A stretch of DNA of 64,000 bases, taken from the NCBI RefSeq assembly GCF_000420745.1, contig NZ_ATVN01000001.1, positions 186,001 through 250,000 of the forward strand, read 5' to 3'. Shown here one piece after another: positions 43,859 through 54,340 of the stretch. Positions within the stretch are counted from its first letter, which is position 1. Each line of letters begins with the position of its first letter. The translations under genes and the position numbers were made by a program. Origin of the DNA: Pseudorhodobacter ferrugineus DSM 5888 (GTDB lineage: Bacteria > Pseudomonadota > Alphaproteobacteria > Rhodobacterales > Rhodobacteraceae). Below the pieces are notes generated by a model. That model saw nothing but the letters and a program-made list of their open reading frames with translations. It ran no database searches and was not told the DNA's origin.

Positions 43859-43909
43859 GCGCAAACATTAACCTTTGCGCGCTAGCAAGGGCAATGCCGC
43901 GTTGCGGCA
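43859..43909. promoter_or_regulatory. Two inverted repeats in the mdh/TSUP divergent promoter region
   Basis: GCGCAAA-N8-TTTGCGC (43859-43880) is a perfect 7-bp-arm repeat. TGCCGCGTTGCGGCA (43895-43909) is a perfect palindrome of the TGCNGC-N3-GCNGCA class shared with mcl2 and ccr. Both lie 70-120 bp before mdh. Confidence 0.5.
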
Positions 43910-43938
43910 CTCTTGCTTAATGCCCGCCAAGGGGCTAG

Positions 43939-44943
<1,005 letters not shown>

Positions 44944-45261
44944 GGGCGAACGGATTTTGGCCATGTAAAGTGGCCTAGTCGAATCAGAAAAAGCGGCCGT
45001 TGGGAAACCAGCGGCCGCTTTTTTGTTACAAAAAAACCTATATGTTTCAGTATGTTGTTTGTGGGTTTTGCGAGTGTTATCTGACTGTGATCTGGATGTC
45101 ATCTTAGCGTTACATAGCGTTTGCTACATTTTCCCAACGAGCGTGTAACAGAATGAACAAAGGCGGCCCCAAGGATGCATCGCTGTGGTGTTGGGGAAAG
45201 GCTAAGAACCGGCAAACCGGAATAATCCTGCCCGACACTATTCGCGAAAGGGAGAGCGAAC
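44944..45261. other. 318-bp intergenic stretch after mdh
   Basis: Begins with the mdh terminator, then AT-rich DNA with TGTGATCT at about 45086. No gene is supported, although an alternative frame (45153-45527) overlaps the small ORF that follows. Confidence 0.5.
44987..45024 (+). terminator. Intrinsic terminator after mdh
   Basis: A long stem centred on AAGCGGCCG/CGGCCGCTT with a GAAA loop, flanked by A-runs and followed by TTTTTT, about 45 bp past the mdh stop. Confidence 0.88.
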
Positions 45262-45615
45262 ATGCAAGATCTGCTGACACTTTTGCCCGATTGGGCAGTC
45301 TATACCGGCCTGTTTCTGAGCGGTGCGGTTGCGACAAAGGCCGTAAGCACGGGGATCAAGGTTTCACACCGTTGGAGTGGGAAGAAGGGTCCACGTACAA
45401 TAGTGACCCTGAACTCTCAGCGGAGGGGGATCGCTTATCCTCCGCTGCCAACGTCGCGGTTTCAAAAGCGGCGCATGCCACCGCTTGCCCCAATCGCAAA
45501 GCAGCGGCAAACGCCTGTTGTCCGTGAAACGAACCTTATCTTCGTGCTGCCCGATAGGGGGCAAACACCACCGAAGAAAGCAAAGTCAAAATCGCGTAAA
45601 GCGGCAAAGCGGTAA
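45262..45615 (+). CDS. Hypothetical protein with N-terminal hydrophobic segment and basic tail
   Basis: A 117-residue frame with a good GGGAGAG ribosome site eight bases before the ATG. The N-terminus (LLTLLPDWAVYTGLFLSGAVATKAV) may cross or touch the membrane; the rest is basic, ending PKKAKSKSRKAAKR. No family recognised. An overlapping frame from 45153 is a weaker alternative. It lies between mdh and sucC. Confidence 0.45.
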   Translation: MQDLLTLLPDWAVYTGLFLSGAVATKAVSTGIKVSHRWSGKKGPRTIVTLNSQRRGIAYPPLPTSRFQKRRMPPLAPIAKQRQTPVVRETNLIFVLPDRGQTPPKKAKSKSRKAAKR

Positions 45616-45739
45616 ATTGGCGTGGGGGCTGTTCAACGGGATAGGCCCCCATTTTGGCGTGTAATGCTTGCCTTTATCTTGGCTGAAAGGCCATCATTGA
45701 AGCCTGCGAATCATAAGGGTTCGTTAAACCGATCAGCTT

Positions 45740-45770
45740 TGTGATCACACTTTTCAAGGCTGTGATCACA
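45740..45770. promoter_or_regulatory. Paired TGTGATCACA operators upstream of sucC
   Basis: Perfect palindromes at 45740-45749 and 45761-45770 with 21 bp between centres, exactly as at 38146-38176 before sdhC. They lie about 105-135 bp before the sucC start, leaving room for a promoter. Confidence 0.7.
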
Positions 45771-45874
45771 AATGTCGGAATTTTCCGTCAAAAGCTGCTT
45801 TTCCGATAAATCCCTTTTGAATCGGCCTGTTTTTGTGGCATGACGGGCCAAATTCCTTACCGATGGGACAGTCG

Positions 45875-47068
45875 ATGAACATTCACGAATACCAAGCCAA
45901 AGCCCTGTTGCGCAGCTATGGGGCGCCTGTGTCCGATGGTCGCGTTGTCCTGAAAGCCGAAGAGGCCAAGACGGCGGCGGGCGAGATGGATGGCCCGCTT
46001 TGGGTGGTAAAGGCGCAAATCCACGCAGGCGGTCGCGGCAAGGGCCATTTCAAAGAGGCGCAGGCCGGTGAAAAAGGCGGCGTGCGCCTTGCAAAATCGG
46101 TGGCCGAAGCGGCCGAGATGGCCAAGCAAATGCTGGGTCGCACCTTGGTCACGCACCAAACCGGCCCTGCGGGCAAGCAAGTGAACCGCATTTATATCGA
46201 AGACGGTTCCGACATCGCGCGCGAACTGTACCTTGCCCTGCTGGTTGACCGTCAATCCAGCCGCATTTCCTTCGTCGCCTCGACCGAAGGCGGTATGGAT
46301 ATCGAAGAAGTCGCCGCCAACACGCCCGAAAAAATCGTGTCCTTCTCGGTCGATCCGGCCTCGGGCTTGTCTGATTTCCACGGTCGCCGCGTGGCGTTTG
46401 CCTTGGGTCTGACCGGTGGTCAGGTCAAGCAATGCGTCGGTTTGATTAAAATCCTCTACAAAGCCTTTGTCGAAAAAGACATGGAGATGCTGGAGATCAA
46501 CCCGCTGATCGTGACACCCGATGGCAACCTGAAATGCCTTGATGCCAAGATGAGCTTTGACGGAAACGCGATGTATCGCCACGCCGATATCGCATCCTTG
46601 CGCGATGAGACCGAGGAAGACCCGAAGGAGCTGGCAGCGTCCAAGTTCGACCTGAACTATATCGCGCTGGACGGTGAAATTGGCTGCATGGTCAACGGTG
46701 CCGGCCTTGCAATGGCGACGATGGACATCATCAAGCTCTATGGTGCCGAGCCTGCGAACTTTTTGGATGTGGGCGGCGGGGCGACCAAGGAAAAGGTCAC
46801 CGAGGCGTTCAAGATCATCACATCCGACCCGAATGTTAAGGGTATCTTGGTCAACATTTTTGGCGGTATCATGCGCTGTGATGTGATCGCCGAAGGGGTT
46901 ATTTCGGCCGTGAAAGAAGTGGGTCTGAAAGTGCCGCTGGTTGTGCGTTTGGAAGGGACCAATGTTGAAGAAGGCAAAGCCATCATCAACAATTCCGGGC
47001 TGGCCGTGATTGCAGCGGAAAACCTCAAAGATGGCGCGCAAAAGATTGTAAAGGCGGTAAAGGGTTAA
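45875..47068 (+). CDS. sucC: Succinyl-CoA synthetase (ADP-forming), beta subunit
   Basis: With SucD interconverts succinyl-CoA and succinate, making ATP. The 397-residue protein has an ATP-grasp domain ([19 protein letters not shown] at the N-terminus, [18 protein letters not shown] near 45) and a C-terminal CoA-ligase domain with [18 protein letters not shown] and [17 protein letters not shown] near 320. The ATG at 45875 gives the standard N-terminus; an in-frame extension upstream is not needed. First gene of sucC-(lipoprotein)-sucD-(DUF805)-sucA-sucB. Confidence 0.98.
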   Translation: MNIHEYQAKALLRSYGAPVSDGRVVLKAEEAKTAAGEMDGPLWVVKAQIHAGGRGKGHFKEAQAGEKGGVRLAKSVAEAAEMAKQMLGRTLVTHQTGPAGKQVNRIYIEDGSDIARELYLALLVDRQSSRISFVASTEGGMDIEEVAANTPEKIVSFSVDPASGLSDFHGRRVAFALGLTGGQVKQCVGLIKILYKAFVEKDMEMLEINPLIVTPDGNLKCLDAKMSFDGNAMYRHADIASLRDETEEDPKELAASKFDLNYIALDGEIGCMVNGAGLAMATMDIIKLYGAEPANFLDVGGGATKEKVTEAFKIITSDPNVKGILVNIFGGIMRCDVIAEGVISAVKEVGLKVPLVVRLEGTNVEEGKAIINNSGLAVIAAENLKDGAQKIVKAVKG

Positions 47069-47181
47069 GGCCCAGCCGTGAAAAACCGCTTACGGGCCAG
47101 ACTGGCCCGTAGCCAAAACCAAACCCCGTGAAAAAGGCCAAGCGCCTGCGGGTAACGTCAACAGTGGTGAAAGGGTTTACG

Positions 47182-47385
47182 ATGATCAAGTTTGTAATGG
47201 GTTCTGCGGTTTTGTTGATGCTTGCAGCGTGTGGTGGCTATGGCGGGAATACCGCGGGCGGCACTGCCAGCGATGGCAACGAAGAGATTGTGTGTGACCA
47301 GCAATCGGCTTGGGCACAATCCGGCAAAATCGGCGGCGGCGACATTACCATCACCTGCCCGGGCAACGCGCGCCCCGCCTACTGA
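47182..47385 (+). CDS. Small lipoprotein between sucC and sucD
   Basis: A 67-residue protein with a clear lipobox (LLMLAAC, lipid Cys at residue 16), then a Gly/Thr-rich linker and a short domain with two cysteines (EEIVCDQQSAWAQSGKIGGGDITITCPGNARPAY). AAGGG precedes the ATG. Family and role unknown; it probably rides on the suc transcript. Confidence 0.65.
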   Translation: MIKFVMGSAVLLMLAACGGYGGNTAGGTASDGNEEIVCDQQSAWAQSGKIGGGDITITCPGNARPAY

Positions 47386-47431
47386 TAACCAGCGCCTTCG
47401 GGTGCTTTTCTGACCGCATAAGGAGGCCCGA

Positions 47432-48316
47432 ATGGCCGTTCTCGTCAATTCCAATACCCGTGTTATCTGCCAAGGTTTTACGGGAAGCCAAGGTACCTTC
47501 CACTCCGAGCAAGCGATTGCTTACGGCACCAAGATGGTCGGCGGCGTGACCCCCGGCAAAGGCGGTTCCACCCATCTGGACCTGCCGGTGTACAACTCGG
47601 TCCACGAGGCGCGTGCAGCAACGCAGGCCAATGCCACTGTGATCTATGTGCCGCCGCCCTTTGCCGCCGACAGTATCCTTGAGGCGATAGACGCCGAAAT
47701 GGAGCTGATTGTCTGCATCACCGAAGGCATTCCGGTGCTGGATATGATGCGGGTAAAACGCGCGCTGGAAGGGACGAACAGCCGCCTGATCGGGCCAAAC
47801 TGCCCCGGTGTCATCACCCCCGGCGAATGCAAAATCGGCATCATGCCCGGCCACATCCACCGCCGCGGGTCGGTCGGTGTTGTGTCGCGCTCGGGCACGC
47901 TGACCTATGAGGCGGTCAAGCAGACCACCGATCTGGGCCTTGGCCAATCCTCGGCTGTGGGCATCGGCGGCGACCCGATCAAAGGGTCCGAACATATCGA
48001 CATCTTGGAAATGTTCCTGGCCGATCCGGAAACCCAGTCGATCATCATGATCGGTGAAATCGGCGGTTCTGCCGAAGAAGAAGCCGCGCAGTTCTTGGCG
48101 GATGAGCGTAAAGCTGGTCGTTGGAAACCCACCGCAGGCTTTATCGCTGGCCGCACCGCCCCCCCCGGCCGCCGCATGGGCCACGCAGGCGCAATCGTCG
48201 CCGGTGGCAAAGGCGATGCGGAAAGCAAGATCGAAGCGATGAAGCGCGCCGGTATTGTTGTTGCCGAAAGCCCTGCCCATCTGGGTGAAGCCGTGATGCA
48301 GGCGATCAAAGCGTAA
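47432..48316 (+). CDS. sucD: Succinyl-CoA synthetase, alpha subunit
   Basis: A 294-residue alpha subunit with a CoA-binding Rossmann domain ([20 protein letters not shown] near residue 10, [17 protein letters not shown] near 38) and a ligase domain. The phosphorylated catalytic His lies in [14 protein letters not shown] near residue 250, and the paired Glu in [21 protein letters not shown] precedes the start. A terminator follows, so sucA may have its own promoter. Confidence 0.98.
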   Translation: MAVLVNSNTRVICQGFTGSQGTFHSEQAIAYGTKMVGGVTPGKGGSTHLDLPVYNSVHEARAATQANATVIYVPPPFAADSILEAIDAEMELIVCITEGIPVLDMMRVKRALEGTNSRLIGPNCPGVITPGECKIGIMPGHIHRRGSVGVVSRSGTLTYEAVKQTTDLGLGQSSAVGIGGDPIKGSEHIDILEMFLADPETQSIIMIGEIGGSAEEEAAQFLADERKAGRWKPTAGFIAGRTAPPGRRMGHAGAIVAGGKGDAESKIEAMKRAGIVVAESPAHLGEAVMQAIKA

Positions 48317-48323
48317 AATTCTT

Positions 48324-48345
48324 AAGGCGGGGGCAACCCCGCCTT
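48324..48345 (+). terminator. Hairpin after sucD
   Basis: AAGGCGGGG-GCAA-CCCCGCCTT, a perfect 9-bp stem, eight bases past the sucD stop. A related short repeat (CGGGGTGAACCCCG then GCCTACGG) follows at 48361-48382. Confidence 0.65.
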
Positions 48346-48387
48346 GCCTATGCCAATTGTCGGGGTGAACCCCGGCCTACGGAGCAG

Positions 48388-48858
48388 ATGTTGGGACCAA
48401 TACAAGCCATTACGACCTGTTTTGCCAAGTCGTTCCAATTCTCGGGCCGCGCCTCGCGGGCGGAGTTTTGGTGGTTCACATTGTTTGTGAATGTCGTGCT
48501 TCTGGTTGCTTTCGGGGTATTCGATGTCTGGCTTTATGGCATTGATCTTTACGATGAGCATTCAATAGCCCCTGCGACAGAGCTTTTGTGTGTGGTCATG
48601 TTCTTTCCCGCCACAGCAGTGACCATGCGCCGGCTACATGACTGTGGTTGGCAAGGCTGGCCTGCGCCTGTCGTCATCGCCGGATTTTATCTAACGTCCT
48701 ACATTACCATGTTAATGAAGGACGAAACATGGCCTTGGATTTCACAGCTGGAAACGGGGCTACTTACGCTGAACGTCGTCCTTCTTATCGCCGCACTCTT
48801 TCCCGGAAAACCGGGCCATAATCCCTACGGTCCTAACCCCAACGAGGTTCCCCAATGA
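48388..48858 (+). CDS. DUF805 membrane protein
   Basis: A 156-residue DUF805 protein with four helices. Family marks are AKSFQFSGRASRAEFWWFTLFVNVV near residue 12 and AVTMRRLHDCGWQGWPAPV near 75, with the usual C-terminal FPGKPGHNPYGPNP. Function unknown. Its stop overlaps the sucA start as ATGA, so sucA translation may depend on it. Confidence 0.88.
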   Translation: MLGPIQAITTCFAKSFQFSGRASRAEFWWFTLFVNVVLLVAFGVFDVWLYGIDLYDEHSIAPATELLCVVMFFPATAVTMRRLHDCGWQGWPAPVVIAGFYLTSYITMLMKDETWPWISQLETGLLTLNVVLLIAALFPGKPGHNPYGPNPNEVPQ

Positions 48859-51815
48859 CCGAGCAGTCCCCCACAGCCCAATTCCGCGCCCAGTCCTATC
48901 TGGATGGCGCCAATGCTGATTACATCGACCAGATGGCGGCAAAGCATGCCCAAGACGCGGCATCGGTCGATGCAAGCTGGGCCGCGTTCTTTGACCAACT
49001 GGCCGAAGGGGACCGCGTGGCCGAAGCCGCCGCCGCTGGCCCGTCTTGGGCGCGCGCCGATTGGCCGCCTGTACCGAATGATGACCTGACCGCCGCCTTG
49101 ACAGGCGAATGGCCGGTGATGCCCTCCAAAGAGGGCAAAGCGGCAGGCCAAAAGATTGCCGCCAAAGCAGCCGAGGCTGGCGTGTCGCTGACCGATGCAC
49201 AGGTGCAGCGCGCCGTTTTGGACAGCATTCGCGCGTTGATGATTATCCGCGCTTACCGCATCCGTGGCCACCTTGCCGCCGATCTTGACCCGCTGAAAAT
49301 GCAGGACACGACAACCCATCCCGAACTCGACCCCAAGGCGTACGGCTTTGCCGAGGCCGATATGGACCGCCCGATTTTCATCGACAATGTTTTGGGCCTG
49401 CAAATGGCCTCGATGCGCCAGATCATCGAGATTGTGAAACGCACCTATTGCGGCACGTTTGCGCTGCAATACATGCATATTTCCGATGCCGAACAAGCCG
49501 CTTGGCTGAAGGAACGTATCGAAGGTTACGGCAAGGAAATTGCCTTTACCAAGATGGGCCGCAAAGCGATTTTGAACAAGCTGGTCGAGGCGGAAGGGTT
49601 TGAAAAATTCCTGCATGTGAAATACATGGGGACCAAGCGCTTTGGCCTTGATGGCGGCGAAAGCCTGATCCCCGCGATGGAACAGATCATCAAGCGCGGT
49701 GGTGCGCTGGGTGTGCGTGATATCGTGATCGGCATGCCGCACCGTGGCCGCCTGTCGGTTCTGGCCAACGTGATGCAAAAACCCTACCGCGCGATTTTCA
49801 ACGAATTTCAGGGCGGCAGTTCCAAGCCGGAAGATGTTGATGGCTCGGGCGATGTGAAATACCACCTTGGCGCCTCCAGCGACCGCGAATTTGATGGCAA
49901 CAGCGTTCACTTGTCGCTGACCGCCAACCCGTCGCACCTAGAGGCGGTGGATCCGGTCGTATTGGGCAAAGTGCGCGCCAAGCAAGACCAGATGAATGAT
50001 GTCGACCGTGAACATGTGCTGCCGATCCTGCTGCACGGCGATGCGGCCTTTGCGGGCCAAGGCGTTGTGGCCGAATGTTTCGGCCTGTCGGGTCTGCGCG
50101 GCCACCGCACGGGGGGCACCATTCATATTGTGGTGAACAACCAGATCGGTTTCACCACATCGCCATCGTTCAGCCGCTCTTCGCCCTATCCCACCGATAT
50201 CGCGCTGATGGTTGAGGCACCGATTTTCCATGTGAACGGTGACGACCCCGAGGCTGTGGTTCATGCCGCCAAGGTGGCCACCGAGTTCCGCCAAAAGTTC
50301 CACAAAGATGTGGTTCTGGATATCTTCTGCTATCGCCGCTTTGGTCACAACGAAGGCGACGAGCCGATGTTCACCAACCCCGCGATGTACACCCAGATCA
50401 AAAAGCACAAAACCACCCTGTCGCTTTACACCGAGCGTTTGGTCCGTGACGGTCTGATCCCCGAGGGTGAGATCGAGGATATGAAAGCCGCGTTTCAGGC
50501 CTACCTGAACGAGGAATTCGATGCGGGCAAAGATTACAAGCCGAACAAGGCCGACTGGTTGGATGGCCGTTGGAAAAACATGTCCCGCGAAGGGGCGGAA
50601 TATGAAGCAGGCAAAACGTCGATCACCAAAAAGGCGATGGCCGAGATCGGCGCAGGCCTGACCCGTGTTCCCGACGGATTTGATCTGCACAAAACCGTTG
50701 GTCGTCAGCTTGAAGCGAAAAACAAGATGTTCGCTGACGGCAAAGGCTTCGATTGGGCCACCGCCGAGGCGCTTGCCTTCGGGTCCTTGGTCACCGAAGG
50801 CTTCCCCGTGCGTCTATCGGGGCAGGATTGTACCCGTGGCACATTCAGCCAACGCCATTCCGCCTTTATCGACCAGAAAACCGAAGAACGTCACTATCCG
50901 CTCAATCACATCAAAGCGGGTCAGGCGCGGTATGAGGTGATCGATTCCATGCTGTCGGAATATGCGGTTTTGGGCTTTGAATACGGCTATTCGCTGTCTG
51001 AACCCAACGCGCTGACCATGTGGGAGGCGCAGTTCGGCGATTTTGCCAATGGCGCGCAGATCATGTTCGACCAGTTCATCAACTCGGGCGAAAGCAAGTG
51101 GCTGCGGATGTCGGGCCTCGTTTGCCTGCTGCCGCACGGCTACGAAGGGCAGGGGCCGGAACACTCCTCTGCGCGGCCCGAACGCTTCTTGCAGCAATCG
51201 GCGAATGACAACTGGATCGTGGCGAACTGTTCCACCCCCGCCAACTATTTCCACATTCTGCGCCGCCAGCTGCACCGCGATTTCCGCAAACCGCTGATCC
51301 TGATGACGCCGAAATCCTTGCTGCGTCACCCGATGTGCATTTCGGATGCCGAAGATTTCACCACCGGCTCGTCGTTCCACCGCGTGTTGTGGGATGATGC
51401 GCAAAAGGGCCATTCCGACCTGACGCTCAAACCCGATGCCAAAATCAAACGTGTCGTGATCTGTTCCGGCAAGGTCTACTATGACCTGCTGGCCGCCCGC
51501 GATGCCCAAGGCCTTGACGACGTGTATCTTTTGCGGCTGGAACAGTTCTATCCCTTCCCTGCCATGTCGATGGTCAAGGAACTGGAACGCTTCAAAGGCG
51601 CCGAGGTTATCTGGTGCCAGGAAGAGCCGAAAAATCAGGGCTATTGGACCTTTGTTGAACCCAATATCGAATGGGTTCTGGGCAAGATCAACGCGAAAAC
51701 CAAGCGTCCGCGCTTTGTCGGTCGTCACGCCAGCGCCTCGCCGGCCACAGGTCTGGCCAGCCGTCACAAGATGGAACAAGAGGCGCTGATCGCAGATGCG
51801 CTGACGGGGGGCTAG
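48855..51815 (+). CDS. sucA: 2-oxoglutarate dehydrogenase E1 component
   Basis: A 986-residue thiamine-diphosphate enzyme that decarboxylates 2-oxoglutarate and succinylates the E2 lipoyl group. The N-terminal docking segment is [23 protein letters not shown]; the active-site histidine region is [15 protein letters not shown] near 290; the TPP motif runs from [14 protein letters not shown] (about 395) to [10 protein letters not shown]; the transketolase C-part includes [21 protein letters not shown] near 760. Coupled to DUF805 upstream and five bases from sucB. Confidence 0.98.
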   Translation: MTEQSPTAQFRAQSYLDGANADYIDQMAAKHAQDAASVDASWAAFFDQLAEGDRVAEAAAAGPSWARADWPPVPNDDLTAALTGEWPVMPSKEGKAAGQKIAAKAAEAGVSLTDAQVQRAVLDSIRALMIIRAYRIRGHLAADLDPLKMQDTTTHPELDPKAYGFAEADMDRPIFIDNVLGLQMASMRQIIEIVKRTYCGTFALQYMHISDAEQAAWLKERIEGYGKEIAFTKMGRKAILNKLVEAEGFEKFLHVKYMGTKRFGLDGGESLIPAMEQIIKRGGALGVRDIVIGMPHRGRLSVLANVMQKPYRAIFNEFQGGSSKPEDVDGSGDVKYHLGASSDREFDGNSVHLSLTANPSHLEAVDPVVLGKVRAKQDQMNDVDREHVLPILLHGDAAFAGQGVVAECFGLSGLRGHRTGGTIHIVVNNQIGFTTSPSFSRSSPYPTDIALMVEAPIFHVNGDDPEAVVHAAKVATEFRQKFHKDVVLDIFCYRRFGHNEGDEPMFTNPAMYTQIKKHKTTLSLYTERLVRDGLIPEGEIEDMKAAFQAYLNEEFDAGKDYKPNKADWLDGRWKNMSREGAEYEAGKTSITKKAMAEIGAGLTRVPDGFDLHKTVGRQLEAKNKMFADGKGFDWATAEALAFGSLVTEGFPVRLSGQDCTRGTFSQRHSAFIDQKTEERHYPLNHIKAGQARYEVIDSMLSEYAVLGFEYGYSLSEPNALTMWEAQFGDFANGAQIMFDQFINSGESKWLRMSGLVCLLPHGYEGQGPEHSSARPERFLQQSANDNWIVANCSTPANYFHILRRQLHRDFRKPLILMTPKSLLRHPMCISDAEDFTTGSSFHRVLWDDAQKGHSDLTLKPDAKIKRVVICSGKVYYDLLAARDAQGLDDVYLLRLEQFYPFPAMSMVKELERFKGAEVIWCQEEPKNQGYWTFVEPNIEWVLGKINAKTKRPRFVGRHASASPATGLASRHKMEQEALIADALTGG

Positions 51816-51820
51816 GGCGC

Positions 51821-53332
51821 ATGGCAACCGAAATCCGCGTTCCCACCCTTGGCGAAAGCGTCACCGAGGCGACCGTCGCCACCTGGTATAAAAAACTGGG
51901 GGATACCGTCGCCGTCGATGAAATGCTGTGCGAGCTGGAAACCGACAAGGTCACGGTCGAGGTGCCAAGCCCCGTTGCAGGCACCCTGACCGAAATCGTT
52001 GCCACTGAGGGAACTACCGTGGGCGTCGCCGCCCTGCTGGCCCAAATTGGCGCGCTGTCCGAAAATGCCGGGGCCGCCGCCCCGAAAACCAATGATAAAA
52101 GCGCACAGGCCACGGCCAGCGCGGAAGAGGGTAAAATGACTGACGTAAACGTGCCAACCCTTGGTGAATCTGTGTCCGAGGCCACCGTGTCCACATGGTT
52201 CAAAAAGGTCGGCGATACCGTCGCCCAGGATGAAATGCTGTGCGAGCTGGAGACTGATAAAGTATCGGTTGAGGTGCCAAGCCCCGTCGCCGGTGTGCTG
52301 ACCGAAATCATCGTCGCCGAAGGCGAAACCGTTTCCGCCAACGCCAAATTGGCCGTGATCGCCGAAGGCGAAGCGGCCCCCAAAGCGATTGACGCAGGCC
52401 CCGAAGAGATGAAGCCGCGCAAGGCCGAAGACACCGTCAAAACCAAGGATGTCGAAGACGCCCCCTCCGCCAAAAAAGCGATGGCCGAAGCTGGCATCAC
52501 CCGCGATCAGGTCACGGGTTCAGGCCGCGATGGCCGCGTGATGAAGGAAGATGTCTCCACCGCCAAGGCCCCCGCCGCCGCCGCGCCAGCCCCCGCCGCC
52601 GTGCCCCGCGCCCCTGTGCCTGCCGATGATGCCAGCCGTGAAGAGCGGGTCAAAATGACCAAGCTGCGCCAAACCATCGCGCGCCGCCTGAAGGAATCCC
52701 AAAACACCGCCGCCATGCTGACCACCTATAACGAGGTGGATATGTCTGCGGTCATGGCGCTCCGCAACCAGTACAAAGACGAGTTTGAGAAAAAGCATAA
52801 GGTCCGCCTTGGCTTTATGTCTTTCTTTACAAAGGCGTGCTGCCACGCGTTGAAAGAAGTGCCCGAGGTGAACGCCGAAATCGACGGCACCGATATCGTC
52901 TATAAAAACTTTGTCCACATGGGTGTGGCGGCGGGTACACCCTCGGGCCTCGTGGTCCCTGTGATCCGCGACGCCGATGCGATGTCATTCGCCGAAATCG
53001 AAAAAGCCATTGCCGAAAAGGGCCTGCGCGCGCGTGATGGCAAGCTGTCGATGGCTGAAATGCAAGGCGGCACCTTCACCATTTCCAACGGCGGCGTCTA
53101 CGGCTCGCTCATGTCCTCGCCCATCCTGAACCCGCCGCAATCGGGCATTTTGGGTATGCACAAAATCCAGGACCGCGCGATGGTTGTGAACGGCGAAATC
53201 GTCATCCGCCCGATGATGTATCTGGCCCTGTCCTATGACCACCGGATCGTCGACGGCAAGGGTGCTGTGACCTTCCTTGTGCGGGTGAAAGAAGCGCTGG
53301 AAGATCCGCAGCGGTTGTTGATGGATTTGTGA
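51821..53332 (+). CDS. sucB: Dihydrolipoamide succinyltransferase (E2) with two lipoyl domains
   Basis: The E2 core of 2-oxoglutarate dehydrogenase, 503 residues. It has two tandem lipoyl domains (residues 1-77 and 106-182, each with the lipoylation motif ELETDKV), an E3-binding domain at about 222-256 ([25 protein letters not shown]), an Ala/Pro linker and a catalytic domain from about 285 with [15 protein letters not shown] near 470. Most E2o proteins have one lipoyl domain. The second domain begins with its own Met106 (ATG at 52136) preceded by GAAGAGG, so an internal start is possible. lpd follows after two inserted genes. Confidence 0.97.
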   Translation: MATEIRVPTLGESVTEATVATWYKKLGDTVAVDEMLCELETDKVTVEVPSPVAGTLTEIVATEGTTVGVAALLAQIGALSENAGAAAPKTNDKSAQATASAEEGKMTDVNVPTLGESVSEATVSTWFKKVGDTVAQDEMLCELETDKVSVEVPSPVAGVLTEIIVAEGETVSANAKLAVIAEGEAAPKAIDAGPEEMKPRKAEDTVKTKDVEDAPSAKKAMAEAGITRDQVTGSGRDGRVMKEDVSTAKAPAAAAPAPAAVPRAPVPADDASREERVKMTKLRQTIARRLKESQNTAAMLTTYNEVDMSAVMALRNQYKDEFEKKHKVRLGFMSFFTKACCHALKEVPEVNAEIDGTDIVYKNFVHMGVAAGTPSGLVVPVIRDADAMSFAEIEKAIAEKGLRARDGKLSMAEMQGGTFTISNGGVYGSLMSSPILNPPQSGILGMHKIQDRAMVVNGEIVIRPMMYLALSYDHRIVDGKGAVTFLVRVKEALEDPQRLLMDL

Positions 53333-53337
53333 GGGGC

Positions 53338-53389
53338 GGTGGGTTTCACCCACCCTACGGGCAACCTGTAGGGTGGGTGCCAACCCACC
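53338..53389. repeat. Imperfect inverted repeat after sucB
   Basis: Two arms of 21-22 bases of the type GGTGGGTT..CACCCACCCT (then AC) face each other over a 9-base loop, with one small indel. A shorter relative (TAGGGCGGGGTTTAGCCCGC) follows at 53413-53432. Similar to the repeat at 40925. No T-run, so terminator function is uncertain. Confidence 0.6.
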
Positions 53390-53456
53390 AACGGTCAAAT
53401 ACGATTCGAGCGTAGGGCGGGGTTTAGCCCGCCGTTTTCCCCAAAAGGAGATCGAC

Positions 53457-53873
53457 GTGGACCTTAAGGATTTTATCGTTGAAACGGTCTCGTCAATAGT
53501 CGAGGCATCGGCTGACCTTACTATTAAGTTTGAATCCCATGGCGTAGTGGTTAATCCACCGGCCAATAGCTACGGGCGAGGAAATGAGAGTTTCGCAGAA
53601 GACAGTGTTAACTTTGCCAACAGACGTGTTCAGAATATAGAATTTGATGTTGCTGTTACTGCATCCAGTTCGACTTCTGGAAGTGGCGGTGGTGGCTTTA
53701 AAATATGGGTCGCCGAAGGGTCCGCAGAGGGTAGTCATGTTCGTTCGAACGAACAAGTTAATCGGATAAAGTTTTCTGTCCCATTGTCGCTGTCTGCGAG
53801 CAGACAAGAGAAAGACAACGTTCAGAAAAAGCTGAACACGCCGACAACGCGACATGTAGATGGTATGTATTGA
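53457..53873 (+). CDS. Trypco2-domain protein (trypsin-co-occurring domain 2)
   Basis: A 138-residue protein whose layout matches trypco2: an N-terminal DLKDFIVETVSSIVEASADL helix, a beta strand VQNIEFDVAVT, a glycine run GSGGGGFKIWVAEGSA and the closing strand NEQVNRIKFSVPLSL. In other genomes this domain is paired with trypsin-like proteases and conflict (defence-type) modules; no such partner is visible here. The GTG at 53457 has AAGGAG six bases upstream, clearly better than the longer frame. It is joined to the MAPEG gene by TGATG. Unusual passenger between sucB and lpd. Confidence 0.75.
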   Translation: MDLKDFIVETVSSIVEASADLTIKFESHGVVVNPPANSYGRGNESFAEDSVNFANRRVQNIEFDVAVTASSSTSGSGGGGFKIWVAEGSAEGSHVRSNEQVNRIKFSVPLSLSASRQEKDNVQKKLNTPTTRHVDGMY

Positions 53874-54268
53874 TGACCCCCGAACTCACCACCCTAGCCC
53901 TCGCGGCCCTGCTCCAAACCGTCCAATTCGCCCTCTTCGCGGTCCCCGCAAATATGGAACTTGGCACCGGCTACACCTCTTCGGCCCGCGACCGCGCGCC
54001 CTCACGCCAACTCTCGGAACGCACCGCACGCCTGCAACGCGCGATGAACAACCATTTTGAAGGGTTGATCCTGTTCACCATCGCCGTGGTCGTCGTCACC
54101 TTGGGTCAGCAATCGACCCAAGTGACCCAAACCGCCGCTTGGGTATACCTAGCGGCGCGCGTCCTATACATTCCGGCCTATGCGTTTGGCTGGCGGCCGT
54201 GGCGCTCGGCTATCTGGGGCGTCGGCTTTTTTGCGACCGTGACCATGATCGTCGCGGCTTTGATCTGA
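53873..54268 (+). CDS. MAPEG family membrane protein
   Basis: A 131-residue protein with four helices and the MAPEG pattern (ERTARLQRAMNNHFEGLILFTIAVVVV near residue 55, then AARVLYIPAYAFGWRPWRSAIWGVGFFATV). Eukaryotic relatives are glutathione or eicosanoid enzymes; the bacterial role is unclear. It starts within the trypco2 stop codon and ends 72 bp before lpd. Confidence 0.87.
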   Translation: MTPELTTLALAALLQTVQFALFAVPANMELGTGYTSSARDRAPSRQLSERTARLQRAMNNHFEGLILFTIAVVVVTLGQQSTQVTQTAAWVYLAARVLYIPAYAFGWRPWRSAIWGVGFFATVTMIVAALI

Positions 54269-54277
54269 AATAAACGG

Positions 54278-54328
54278 CATACGGGTGTATGTACGGATGT
54301 CATACGCATCGCATACGCCAAACATACG
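54278..54328 (+). promoter_or_regulatory. CATACG-rich leader element upstream of lpd, copy shared with leuD
   Basis: Contains GTATGTACGGATGTCATACG followed by two further CATACG copies, ending 12 bases before the lpd ATG. The core matches 18 of 20 bases of the leuD leader element (10921-10952), and both end in AAACATACG. Confidence 0.5.
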
Positions 54329-54340
54329 AAAGGCTAAAAC

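Noticed and set aside
45153-45527. Alternative ORF overlapping the 45262 gene
   Set aside because: Weaker ribosome site, and a low-complexity, Cys- and Ser-rich product lacking protein-like structure; the overlapping frame fits better.
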